A DNA stretch of 13,494 nt from Moraxellaceae bacterium UBA2477 (GCA_002342025.1 DDPD01000045.1:1-13494), one strand, 5' to 3'; positions 1-6,831 are shown, numbered from the stretch's first letter. The notes: generated by a model from the letters alone, not told the origin. Numbers and translations are program-made.

Positions 1-226
1 CGCGCCGGACATCGCCGGCAAGGGCGTGGCGAATCCGCTGGCCACTATTTTGTCGGTGGCGATGATGCTGCGTTACACCTTCAAGGCCGATGCTGCAGCT
101 AAGGCCATTGAGGATGCCGTCGGTCGCGTGCTCGATCAGGGCCTGCGTACCCCCGATATCTACAGCGAAGGCACGACCAAGGTCGGCACTCAGGCCATGG
201 GCGAAGCGGTCGTTGCCGCGCTTTGA
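1..226 (+). CDS. leuB: 3-isopropylmalate dehydrogenase, C-terminal end (partial)
   Basis: Only the last 74 codons are present (reading frame starts at base 2; stop TGA 224-226). LeuB oxidatively decarboxylates 3-isopropylmalate with NAD+ in the cytoplasmic leucine pathway. The visible start of the fragment, APDIAGKGVANPLATILS, matches the conserved C-terminal LeuB stretch that follows the substrate-site HGSAPDIAGK motif, and it continues with MMLRYTF as in typical LeuB. The fragment ends with a helix close to the usual C-terminus (TQAMGEAVVAAL). The N-terminal catalytic residues lie outside the window. It lies 55 bases before asd; leuB-asd adjacency is familiar from Pseudomonas-type genomes. 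An isocitrate dehydrogenase-family relative is the only alternative, and the ANPLATILS wording favours LeuB. Confidence 0.93.
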   Translation, partial: APDIAGKGVANPLATILSVAMMLRYTFKADAAAKAIEDAVGRVLDQGLRTPDIYSEGTTKVGTQAMGEAVVAAL

Positions 227-269
227 TTAATGCCGCGCCTTCTTTAGCGCTGCGCTTTAACGAATTCTC

Positions 270-274
270 AGGAG
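270..274 (+). promoter_or_regulatory. Ribosome binding site of asd
   Basis: AGGAG lies seven bases ahead of the ATG at 282. It is a clear Shine-Dalgarno match and fixes the asd start. The rest of the leuB-asd gap (227-281) contains a small palindrome, AGCGCTGCGCT, but no T-run, so I do not call a terminator there. Confidence 0.8.
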
Positions 275-281
275 AACGAAC

Positions 282-1400
282 ATGAAAGTAGGTCTGATCG
301 GTTGGCGTGGCATGGTGGGTTCGGTGCTGATGCAGCGCATGGTGGAAGAAAATGATTTCGCCGTGATTGATCCGGTGTACTTCACCACCTCCAATCCGGG
401 CGCTGCGGCGCCCAGCTTTGGTGGCAAGGTCGGCGGTGTTCTGCACGACGCTCACAGCATCGACGCTCTGAAGGCGATGGACACCATCATCAGCTGCCAG
501 GGCGGCGATTACACCACCGAGATCTTCCCGAAGCTGCGTGCAGCCGGTTGGAACGGTTACTGGATCGACGCGGCGTCGACACTGCGCATGGAAGATGACG
601 CGGTGATTATTCTCGACCCCGTTAATGGCGGCCTGATCGAGTCGGCGCTGGCCAAGGGCGTGAAGAACTTCATCGGCGGCAACTGCACCAACTCCATCCT
701 GCTCATGGGTGTGGGCGGCTTGTTCCGCGAAGGTCTGGTCGAGTGGGTCAGCTCCATGACGTATCAGGCGGCATCGGGCGGTGGTGCCAACCACATGCGC
801 GAATTGCTCAAGGGCATGGGCGTGATCAATGCGGCGGTAGCAGATGAGCTGGCCACACCGGCGTCGGCTATTCTGGAGATTGACCGCAAGGTAGCGCAGA
901 CCATCCGCAACGATGTGCCGCGCGAGTTCTTCGGTGCACCGCTGGCGGGCGGTCTGATTCCATGGATCGACAAGCAGCTCGACAACGGCCAGTCCAAGGA
1001 AGAATGGAAGGGCCAGGCCGAGGTCAACAAGATCCTCGGGACCGACGCCGTGATTCCGGTCGATGGCCTCTGCGTGCGCATCGGCGCGATGCGCTGCCAC
1101 AGCCTGGCACTGACCCTGAAGCTGAACAAGGATCTGCCGCTGAGCGAGATCGAAAGCATCATTCAGTCCGGTAACGATTGGGTGAAGTGGGTGCCGAACG
1201 ATCGCGACATCACCGTCAACGAGCTGACCCCGGCGAGCATCACCGGTGGCCTCAAGATCGGCGTTGGCCGTGTGCGCAAGCTCAACATGGGCCCGCAATA
1301 CATCTCGGCTTTCGTGATCGGTGATCAGCTGCTCTGGGGCGCGGCCGAACCGCTGCGTCGCATGCTGCGTATCTTGCTTGCACGCGGAACGGCAGCCTGA
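282..1400 (+). CDS. asd: Aspartate-semialdehyde dehydrogenase
   Basis: This 372-residue cytoplasmic enzyme reduces beta-aspartyl phosphate to aspartate semialdehyde with NADPH. The product feeds the diaminopimelate/lysine, threonine and methionine branches. The N-terminus carries the dinucleotide-binding motif GWRGMVGSVL (residues 7-16). The nucleophile is Cys135 in GGNCTNS. Gln162 in YQAASGGG, Arg266 and His273 (RIGAMRCHS) match the active-site set known for the Gram-negative enzymes of E. coli and Haemophilus, and the spacings agree. Length is normal for that subfamily. The ATG has a good AGGAG site upstream. The stop TGA overlaps the ATG of the next gene by one base (TGATG), so the two are probably translated in a coupled way. 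No defect is visible. Confidence 0.98.
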   Translation: MKVGLIGWRGMVGSVLMQRMVEENDFAVIDPVYFTTSNPGAAAPSFGGKVGGVLHDAHSIDALKAMDTIISCQGGDYTTEIFPKLRAAGWNGYWIDAASTLRMEDDAVIILDPVNGGLIESALAKGVKNFIGGNCTNSILLMGVGGLFREGLVEWVSSMTYQAASGGGANHMRELLKGMGVINAAVADELATPASAILEIDRKVAQTIRNDVPREFFGAPLAGGLIPWIDKQLDNGQSKEEWKGQAEVNKILGTDAVIPVDGLCVRIGAMRCHSLALTLKLNKDLPLSEIESIIQSGNDWVKWVPNDRDITVNELTPASITGGLKIGVGRVRKLNMGPQYISAFVIGDQLLWGAAEPLRRMLRILLARGTAA

Positions 1401-2374
1401 TGGGCGCTATTACGCAGTCCCTGGGTCTGTTTGGCGTGACCGGTGAACTCGGTCGCGCTTTCTTTGATGCGCTGGAAGAGCAGGGGGCTTTTGTTGGCCG
1501 CCTGCGTCTTTTTGCTAGTGCGCGCTCCAACGAGGAGAGTCGTGTCTTTCGCGACAAGCCGCTGGCGGTGGAAGAGGCCGATACGGCCGATTTCGATGAC
1601 CTTAACGAAGCCATCCTTGCCGTGCCCGCCGATGTGGCAGACGAGCTGGCCGGTCGCTTGCTGGCACGCGGCGTACGTGTTTGGGATGCCAGCGGCAGCC
1701 TGCGCTCGCACCCGCAAGCCGTGAGTTTGGCCGAAGCCGGCCCGGACAGTCTGCTGATTGTGCTCGATGAGCCGCTGGTCAATATCCTGTCGCCGCTGGT
1801 GCAGAAGCTGAATGCGGCATCGCCGCTGCAGCGCTTAGAAGTGACGGTGTTGGCGCCCGTGTCGGCGCGCGGTCAGAAGGGTGTTCGTGAGCTGGCACGC
1901 CAGACTGGCGAGTTGCTCAACGGTCGCGGCATTACGGTAGAGACCTGGCCGCAGCAGATTGCTTTCAATGTGCTGTCTGCCGATGGCAGTTTCGAGCCGG
2001 CGACGGGCACGCTGCGCGAGCGCCGCTTGCTAGCCTCGCTGCAAAAGCAACTGCCGGGCACGGTGGTGCGCGTTCGCCAGTTCATCGTGCCGGTGTTTTA
2101 CGGTGCCGTGATGGACTTGCGCTGGACGCATGCCGATGCGCTGAGCCGTGCAGATGTGCTGACCATTTGCGAGTCGGTGGATCACCTGCAGGTGCATGAA
2201 GATCGCGATGGCGAGACACTGCCGACGCCGGTCAGCCAAGGGGTGGCGAACATCACCGGTACCTTGTCGCGCCTGCAAGTTGAGACGCAAGACGCCATGG
2301 CCTGCGTGCTTGCCGACCCGCTACGCGTCGGGATTGTGCAGCCGCTCTTGGCAACGCTCATGGTTCAGGGTTAA
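1400..2374 (+). CDS. usg: Asd-like paralogue, probably non-catalytic (usg-1 family)
   Basis: This 324-residue protein keeps the fold pattern of aspartate-semialdehyde dehydrogenases: an N-terminal nucleotide-binding start (LGLFGVTGELGRAF, residues 8-21), the middle segment VRVWDASGSLR (92-102), and a dimerisation domain with VTVLAPVSARGQKGV (148-162). The E. coli Usg protein next to truA is the named relative. By eye the catalytic residues are gone. The usual NPNCST nucleophile segment aligns with EPLVNI (124-129), so Val127 replaces Cys. The usual RxPVFxGH segment aligns with IVPVFYGA (229-236), so Ile229 replaces Arg and Ala236 replaces His. The only cysteines are far downstream. The start overlaps the asd stop by one base, which suggests matched production with Asd. 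A role as partner or regulator of Asd is only a guess. Confidence 0.85.
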   Translation: MGAITQSLGLFGVTGELGRAFFDALEEQGAFVGRLRLFASARSNEESRVFRDKPLAVEEADTADFDDLNEAILAVPADVADELAGRLLARGVRVWDASGSLRSHPQAVSLAEAGPDSLLIVLDEPLVNILSPLVQKLNAASPLQRLEVTVLAPVSARGQKGVRELARQTGELLNGRGITVETWPQQIAFNVLSADGSFEPATGTLRERRLLASLQKQLPGTVVRVRQFIVPVFYGAVMDLRWTHADALSRADVLTICESVDHLQVHEDRDGETLPTPVSQGVANITGTLSRLQVETQDAMACVLADPLRVGIVQPLLATLMVQG

Positions 2375-2414
2375 CTCAGCGCAGCAAATAGTCGGTTGGC
2401 GCGGGTAGCGTCAT

Positions 2415-2419
2415 GGGAG
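2415..2419 (+). promoter_or_regulatory. Ribosome binding site deciding the fimV start
   Basis: GGGAG sits five bases before the ATG at 2425. The in-frame ATG at 2413 has no comparable purine-rich site upstream and would itself overlap this one. This favours 2425 as the start of fimV. Confidence 0.6.
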
Positions 2420-2424
2420 CGGGG

Positions 2425-4071
2425 ATGAACAATCGCATCGTGTCATGGGCAGCAGTAGCTTGCTTAAGTGCCTACAGCTGCTCCGCTTATGCGGTGGCAC
2501 TGGGTGAAATGCGCGTGCTGTCTGCGCTGGGCGAGCCGCTGAAAATTCAGCTGATGGTCAATGACCTCGGTCCAGTGGCAGCGAGCGACACACGTGTCAT
2601 TTTGGCGCCCTCCGAAGATTACAGCCGCTTGGGTCTCATCCCTCCCGTGGGGGCCGATCAGTGGCAAGTGTCTATGCAAAGCAATGGTCAGTTATCTGCG
2701 CTGATCTCGGGTGTGGCGCCGCAGCAAGAAGCTAATGTGAACTTTCTGGTTCAGTTGATTTGGCCCGGGCATATTCTAGTTCAGCAGGTGACGGCGGTGC
2801 TTTTACCCCCTGCAAGCCCAGTGGAGCCATCGCCAGCAGAGCCTCCGCAATTAGCCGAGACCAGTCCTGAAAAAGACATGAGCACACCGGGAACGGCGAC
2901 CTTAACGGTGGACGAAGCGGAAAGCGTGGTGGTGCCTTTGGTAGCGCCTGCTGCTGGCGCGAAGCCCTTTGTAGAAGCCGTTGAGCGTATAGAAGCTGAG
3001 CCTCTGACCGCGCGTATTCAAGCGGGTGATACGCTAAGTGGTTTGGCAAAATCCTGGCCTTTGCCTCAGGCGTCCTTAGAACAGAAGCAGCAAATTTTGG
3101 CAGAGGGCAATCCGCGTATCTTCGTTGACGGCAATATTAATCAACTAAAACGCGGGGCGTTATTGCGCTATCCCTTGTCGACTGAGATCAAACTGCCGGC
3201 ACCCGATCAGGCTCGTGAATGGTTGGAAGCACGTCGGTCAGGTACCCATCCGTCTGCAGTCGCGACCTTAAACCAGCCTGCGTTATCGGCGGCGCCTGAA
3301 GCCAAAAGTGCAGGGGGTACAGAAGAAGTTACCCTGACGTTGATTAGCCCTAAGGCTGACGACTCAACACAAGCTGCCCAAGCAGAGGCACTTATTGCCG
3401 ATGAACTCGCTCAATTAGACGCTCAAAAGAACTCGCTCTTGGCTGAGCGAGCGGCACTGCAAGCCGAGTTGGCAGAGTTAGAAAATGCCGGACGTGATCA
3501 GGATGCGCGTTTGCAGGTGCTCGATGCAAAACTTGCGCAGCTCAATGCGGTTAAACCCACGACAGCGCCCGAAACAGTCGCATCGAAAGACTCGTCAAAT
3601 GAAAACAGCTTAAGGCCTAGTTGGGTCGCTGCTGCGGTAGGCTTTTTTGTTGCATTGCTGATCATTTTGCGTCGACGCGCAGCCGCCGCGAGCAATGCAG
3701 CGTTGGCTGCTCGAGTGGCCCCGATTACGCCTGTAGCCAATGATTATGTCGCTTTTGAACCGCTAGATCAGTTGCCGACACCACCGTGGACGGCAGTGCA
3801 CTCCGCCGCTGAATCTGAACCCGAAATAGCGCCTGCACTGGCCGTCGTTTCCGATGGGTTAACTCCTGAGGTAGATGCAGAGGCCGAGTCTGAATACGAC
3901 TTCATGAGTGATGCGGAGGCAGCTGCTTTGCAGACTCGTTTAGATTTGGCACAAGCCTACATCGACATGCAAGAAATTGAACTCGCCAAAGAGCTGTTAG
4001 ATGCCGTGATTGTGCGAGGTAATGCTGAGCAGCAAGCACAAGCTAGGCAAATATTTGAAAGTTTGAGCTAG
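2425..4071 (+). CDS. fimV: Compact FimV/HubP-like polar landmark protein
   Basis: FimV/HubP proteins are inner-membrane, peptidoglycan-binding organisers of the cell pole that act on type IV pili, flagella and chemosensory placement. From ATG 2425 the protein has 548 residues. It starts with a signal peptide ending near CSAYA (about residue 23), then the FimV N-terminal domain with GEMRVLSALGEPLKIQL. A LysM domain (about 197-251, RIQAGDTLSGLAKSW) should bind peptidoglycan. A coiled coil follows (about 313-377), then a short membrane helix (400-415) and arginines that place the remainder in the cytoplasm. The cytoplasmic part is acidic and ends in the conserved FimV C-terminal domain (about 504-548, TRLDLAQAYIDMQEIELAKE). 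P. aeruginosa FimV is far longer (about 920 residues); here the cytoplasmic region is only about 130 residues, with one TPR-like unit. An ATG at 2413 would add four residues. Confidence 0.92.
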   Translation: MNNRIVSWAAVACLSAYSCSAYAVALGEMRVLSALGEPLKIQLMVNDLGPVAASDTRVILAPSEDYSRLGLIPPVGADQWQVSMQSNGQLSALISGVAPQQEANVNFLVQLIWPGHILVQQVTAVLLPPASPVEPSPAEPPQLAETSPEKDMSTPGTATLTVDEAESVVVPLVAPAAGAKPFVEAVERIEAEPLTARIQAGDTLSGLAKSWPLPQASLEQKQQILAEGNPRIFVDGNINQLKRGALLRYPLSTEIKLPAPDQAREWLEARRSGTHPSAVATLNQPALSAAPEAKSAGGTEEVTLTLISPKADDSTQAAQAEALIADELAQLDAQKNSLLAERAALQAELAELENAGRDQDARLQVLDAKLAQLNAVKPTTAPETVASKDSSNENSLRPSWVAAAVGFFVALLIILRRRAAAASNAALAARVAPITPVANDYVAFEPLDQLPTPPWTAVHSAAESEPEIAPALAVVSDGLTPEVDAEAESEYDFMSDAEAAALQTRLDLAQAYIDMQEIELAKELLDAVIVRGNAEQQAQARQIFESLS

Positions 4072-4898
4072 TGGTGACGGAGTTAAATACGCCGCCCTGT
4101 AGGCGCTGGGCGATAGGCGTTGAATTTGATGGCCGTGCCTTCCGTGGGTGGCAAACCCAGCAGGCAGGTGTGTTAAGCGTCCAAGAAACATTGGAAACCG
4201 CTATCTCTCGTGTGGCAAATCATCCGGTCATTGTTCATGGCGCTGGCCGGACTGATGCAGGGGTGCATGGCTCGGGCATGATCGCGCACTTTGATAGTGT
4301 CGCCATTCGTCAGGAGCGCAATTGGTTGATGGGGATTAATACCCTGCTGCCAGAAACTGTGGCGGTACGCTGGATTCAGCCAATGACGGATGATTTTCAT
4401 GCGCGTTTCAAGGCTATCGCTCGGCGGTATCATTACTTCGTGTACAACCATCCCCGCCGTTCCGCGCTGCTGGCAGGGCGAGCTACCTGGCATCATGCCG
4501 CGCTAGATGTGTCGCGCATGCAAGCAGCAGCCAATGCTTTAGTCGGTGTGCATGACTTTAGTGCTTATCGTGCTGTCGCTTGCCAATCCAAGCGTCCCGT
4601 ACGCGATGTGCATTTTCTGAATTTGAGTCGGCGCGGCGAATTAATTCGTTTAGATATTCAAGCCGATGGCTTTTTGCACCACATGGTGCGCAACATCATG
4701 GGCGTTTTGTTGGCCGTCGGTGATGGCCGAGCCGAGGTCAGTTGGGCAGAGCAGGTGCTGCTTTCGGGTGATAGAACCCAGGCTGGTGTGACGGCGCCAC
4801 CGGACGGTCTTTATTTCGTTGATGCGCACTACCCGCCAGAGTTTCAGTTGCCTCGTGTGCCCATTGGGCCGCTTTGGGCAGCCGCTTGGTCGGATTAA
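4071..4898 (+). CDS. truA: tRNA pseudouridine(38-40) synthase TruA
   Basis: TruA isomerises uridines 38-40 in the anticodon arm of many tRNAs, in the cytoplasm. The 275-residue protein has the family start RWAIGVEFDGRAFRGWQTQ. The catalytic aspartate is Asp62 in GRTDAGVHG, equivalent to Asp60 of E. coli. Other family segments are RYHYFVYN, AYRAVACQSKRPVRDV and DGFLHHMVRNIMG, and the end (LYFVDAHYP) is typical. The start is a GTG at 4071 or the next codon, GTG 4074. The first overlaps the last base of the fimV stop (TAG 4069-4071). No strong ribosome site is visible, so translation is probably coupled to fimV. The fimV-truA order is conserved in Pseudomonas-type genomes, and usg-truA adjacency occurs in E. 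coli. Confidence 0.97.
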   Translation: MVTELNTPPCRRWAIGVEFDGRAFRGWQTQQAGVLSVQETLETAISRVANHPVIVHGAGRTDAGVHGSGMIAHFDSVAIRQERNWLMGINTLLPETVAVRWIQPMTDDFHARFKAIARRYHYFVYNHPRRSALLAGRATWHHAALDVSRMQAAANALVGVHDFSAYRAVACQSKRPVRDVHFLNLSRRGELIRLDIQADGFLHHMVRNIMGVLLAVGDGRAEVSWAEQVLLSGDRTQAGVTAPPDGLYFVDAHYPPEFQLPRVPIGPLWAAAWSD

Positions 4899-4942
4899 GC
4901 TTGTTGTGCCTGTATTTTCTTGATTTTCGGTCAAAAAGCATC

Positions 4943-4971
4943 TTGGCAGTTGGCAGTGAAACCGGTTTACT
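4943..4971 (+). promoter_or_regulatory. Candidate sigma-70 promoter for the second fimV-like gene
   Basis: TTGGCA (4943-4948, five of six to TTGACA), a 17-base spacer and TTTACT (4966-4971, four of six to TATAAT) lie in the 111-base gap between truA and the gene starting at 5010. TTGGCAG is repeated directly at 4943 and 4950, so the exact -35 is uncertain. This is pattern matching only. The gap shows no clear terminator for truA. Confidence 0.35.
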
Positions 4972-4997
4972 CTGCAGCACTGCAAGACACTGATAAC

Positions 4998-5002
4998 GAG
5001 GA
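4998..5002 (+). promoter_or_regulatory. Ribosome binding site of the second fimV-like gene
   Basis: GAGGA lies seven bases before the ATG at 5010. Together with the signal peptide that begins there, it places the start at 5010 and not at the in-frame ATG at 4920, which would put about 30 unrelated residues ahead of the signal peptide. Confidence 0.75.
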
Positions 5003-5009
5003 TAAAGTC

Positions 5010-6062
5010 ATGCTCCGCAATTGTTCCATTCGCGCTCACCAAGCTACTCGTGCAATCGCTATGGCGCTGCTGATAGGTGCTGCATCCTCACCGGCACTGG
5101 CTGTTTCGGTCAATGAGATGGTGGTGTGGTCAGCCGTCAATCAGCCTCTGCGTATGGATATTGAATTAGTGGATTTGCAGGGCGCTAACTTGCGTGACCT
5201 GAGTGTATCGGTCGCCTCTGAAAGTGAGCATGGTCGTGCGGGATTAACGCGCCCTAGCTGGGCCAATAATGTGAGCTTTAAAATTATTGTTTTGCCCTCC
5301 GGCAAAGTGATTGCACGCGCCGTGTCTAGTGAGGCGGTGGATGCTGAGTTTGTCAGCTTTATGGTGTTGATCCGTGCAGCTGGCGTAGGTCAGCTTCAGC
5401 AGGTGGCATCCAAGGTTCGCAGCAACGGGGCAGAGCCCTTGGCATCCCCCGATGCCACACCCGTTGCGCCCCGTAGCCAGTCTGTTGAGCCGGCACCAGC
5501 GCGAGCGGCTGAACCTGTAGCCCCTGTTTTTGCCGATAAGCCTTTCAAGCCCACGGTAGCCCCCAAGCCTGTTGTTGCGCCTACGCCTCAGCCGGTTGCT
5601 AAGCCCGCTGCAGTAGCTAAGCCTGTTGCAGCGCCTAAGCCTGTGGTGACGCCGGCCCCTGTCGTTGTTGAGCCGGTTGTGGCCTCACCAAGCCCAGCGC
5701 CAGCTGAGTTAGTTGCGGCTGCAGAAGAGGATAATGCTGAGGTGATGGCGGACGTTGGTCTTGAGCCTACGTTGGAGTCTTTACAGGCGGATCGCACTCA
5801 AATTTTGCAGCAAATCACAGACCTTCAGACGCGAGTGACAGAGTTAGATCAGCAGATTGCTGCGCTTTCTCCCGAGACCCTGCCAGAAAGTGAAACTGCA
5901 GTCGCATTAGAAGAGTCAGAAACATCGCCTGCAGAGCCCGAAGATGCCTCGAAAGTTAAGCTTTTGGGATACACCTATTTCTCGAATGTGCTGCTGGTAT
6001 TTTTAGGCTTGTTTTTGACGGGTATGTTTATCACTGAGCGTATCCGCGCCCGCAAGGGTTAA
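5010..6062 (+). CDS. Second, short FimV-like envelope protein (no LysM)
   Basis: The protein has 350 residues from ATG 5010. Residues 1-31 form a signal peptide (cleavage likely after SSPALA). Residues 32-135 resemble the FimV N-terminal domain: NEMVVWSAVNQPLRMDIELV, then HGRAGLTRPSW and EFVSFMVLI, the same layout as in the fimV product upstream and in FimV generally. Residues about 141-235 are a Pro/Ala/Val/Lys-rich linker with repeated KPV/APKP units. A short coiled coil follows (about 254-286), then an acidic stretch, a membrane helix (about 325-342) and a short basic cytoplasmic tail ending RIRARKG. LysM and the cytoplasmic FimV domain are both absent. It is flanked by truA and a terminator and probably has its own promoter. 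It is most likely an old fimV paralogue kept for an envelope or polar role; the function is unknown. Family resemblance is judged by eye. Confidence 0.8.
   Translation: MLRNCSIRAHQATRAIAMALLIGAASSPALAVSVNEMVVWSAVNQPLRMDIELVDLQGANLRDLSVSVASESEHGRAGLTRPSWANNVSFKIIVLPSGKVIARAVSSEAVDAEFVSFMVLIRAAGVGQLQQVASKVRSNGAEPLASPDATPVAPRSQSVEPAPARAAEPVAPVFADKPFKPTVAPKPVVAPTPQPVAKPAAVAKPVAAPKPVVTPAPVVVEPVVASPSPAPAELVAAAEEDNAEVMADVGLEPTLESLQADRTQILQQITDLQTRVTELDQQIAALSPETLPESETAVALEESETSPAEPEDASKVKLLGYTYFSNVLLVFLGLFLTGMFITERIRARKG
5535..5711 (+). repeat. Pro/Ala/Lys repeat coding region in the second fimV-like gene
   Basis: This stretch encodes imperfect repeats such as KPTVAPKPVVAP, AKPAAVAKPVAAPKPVVTP. Related DNA words recur (AAGCCTGTTG, GCGCCTAAGCCTG). 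The composition recalls the extended periplasmic spacer of TonB and would hold the N-terminal domain away from the membrane. It is a degenerate coding repeat, not a mobile or regulatory element. Confidence 0.7.
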
Positions 6063-6105
6063 TTTAACGGGGTAAAGTCGGGCTAAGGCACGACAAACCT
6101 CGCAC

Positions 6106-6147
6106 AAAAGGCAGTGTCTGGTGCAACTTCACCTGACGCTGCCTTTT
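6106..6147. terminator. Bidirectional Rho-independent terminator hairpin
   Basis: The arms AAAAGGCAGTGTC (6106-6118) and GACGCTGCCTTTT (6135-6147) are complementary apart from one G-U wobble. Inside them GGTG/CACC extends the stem after one U-U mismatch and closes on the six-base loop CAACTT. The flanking A and T tracts are four bases each, so it could work in either direction. It lies 44 bases after the second fimV-like gene and should end that transcript ahead of the trp genes. Its 3' arm overlaps the -35 region of the proposed trpF promoter. Confidence 0.8.
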
Positions 6148-6161
6148 GCCTTTGCTACACT
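6133..6161 (+). promoter_or_regulatory. Candidate extended -10 promoter for trpF operon
   Basis: CTGACG (6133-6138, four of six to TTGACA), a 17-base spacer and TACACT (6156-6161, four of six to TATAAT) are preceded by TGC, giving the extended -10 TGCTACACT. It lies 34 bases before the trpF start. No TrpR-like operator and no leader peptide with tandem Trp codons is visible between it and trpF, so classic trp attenuation is not supported here. Confidence 0.5.
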
Positions 6162-6195
6162 CGTTTTCTGTTAAAACTTTCTCACTGAGCGCACC

Positions 6196-6831
6196 TTGTC
6201 CACTCAAGCTAGTTCCCGTGTTCGCGTCAAAATCTGTGGCATCACACGAATTGACGATGCGCTTTCGGCAGTGGCGGCGGGCGCAGACGCTCTCGGCTTT
6301 GTGTTTCATTCCGCCAGTCCGCGCGCGGTGACGCCAGCGCAAGCGGCTGCCATCATCGCCGCCTTGCCGCCTTTTGTGACCACGGTGGGATTGTTTGTAG
6401 ATGCCAGTGAGCAACGTATTCGCGACACCCTCGCGGAGGTCCCTCTGGATTGTTTGCAGTTTCACGGCGATGAGCCAGAGTCAGCCTGCGTGATATACGG
6501 CCGCCCGTGGATCAAGGCCTTGCGCGTGCAGCCTGGGCAGGATGTGAGCGCGCTCATGGCGCAGTGGCCGCTGGCCTCGGGCATTCTGCTTGACGCCTAC
6601 CACCCCACGCAGCATGGCGGCACGGGCTTGCAGTTCGATTGGTCCTTAGTACCCAAACAAACCTCGCGCGCCATTATTCTGGCCGGTGGTTTAACCCCGG
6701 AAAATGTCGCGCAAGCCATTATGCAAACACGGCCCTATGCGGTGGATGTGAGTGGCGGTGTTGAAGCGGCAAAAGGCGTAAAAGACGCCGTCAAAATTGA
6801 AGCTTTTCTGGCAGGAGTTCGCTCAGCATGA
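6196..6831 (+). CDS. trpF: Phosphoribosylanthranilate isomerase
   Basis: TrpF carries out the Amadori rearrangement of N-(5-phosphoribosyl)anthranilate in tryptophan synthesis, in the cytoplasm. The 211-residue single-domain barrel carries the catalytic Cys14 in VKICGITR and the general acid Asp133 in LLDAYHPTQHGGTG. Family strands DCLQFHGDE (85-93), ILAGGLTPENV and YAVDVSGGVE are present. It is monofunctional, not fused to TrpC as in E. coli. The start is a TTG with only a weak ribosome site. An in-frame stop at 6172-6174 and the lack of ATG or GTG before the conserved core leave it as the only sensible choice. The stop overlaps the trpB start by four bases (ATGA). Confidence 0.97.
   Translation: MSTQASSRVRVKICGITRIDDALSAVAAGADALGFVFHSASPRAVTPAQAAAIIAALPPFVTTVGLFVDASEQRIRDTLAEVPLDCLQFHGDEPESACVIYGRPWIKALRVQPGQDVSALMAQWPLASGILLDAYHPTQHGGTGLQFDWSLVPKQTSRAIILAGGLTPENVAQAIMQTRPYAVDVSGGVEAAKGVKDAVKIEAFLAGVRSA

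Noticed and set aside
227..281. Possible leuB terminator at AGCGCTGCGCT
   Set aside because: The palindrome is short, leaves almost no loop and is not followed by a T-run.
99..1298. Long open frame of 399 codons on the minus strand opposite leuB/asd
   Set aside because: It is antisense to a fully convincing asd, is rich in His/Arg/Ala as expected for the complement of GC-rich codons, and shows no recognisable domain or ribosome site.
2348..2376. Possible fimV promoter TTGGCA-17-TTAACT at the end of the usg gene
   Set aside because: The -35 is good, but the -10 matches only three of six positions and there is no extended element.
4920..5009. Extra N-terminal 30 codons for the second fimV-like gene from an ATG at 4920
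   Set aside because: They would bury the signal peptide and overlap the candidate promoter; GAGGA before 5010 supports the later start.
6162..6195. trp leader peptide for attenuation before trpF
   Set aside because: The 34 bases hold no ATG-initiated frame with tandem TGG codons, and the only strong hairpin lies upstream of the proposed promoter's -10.
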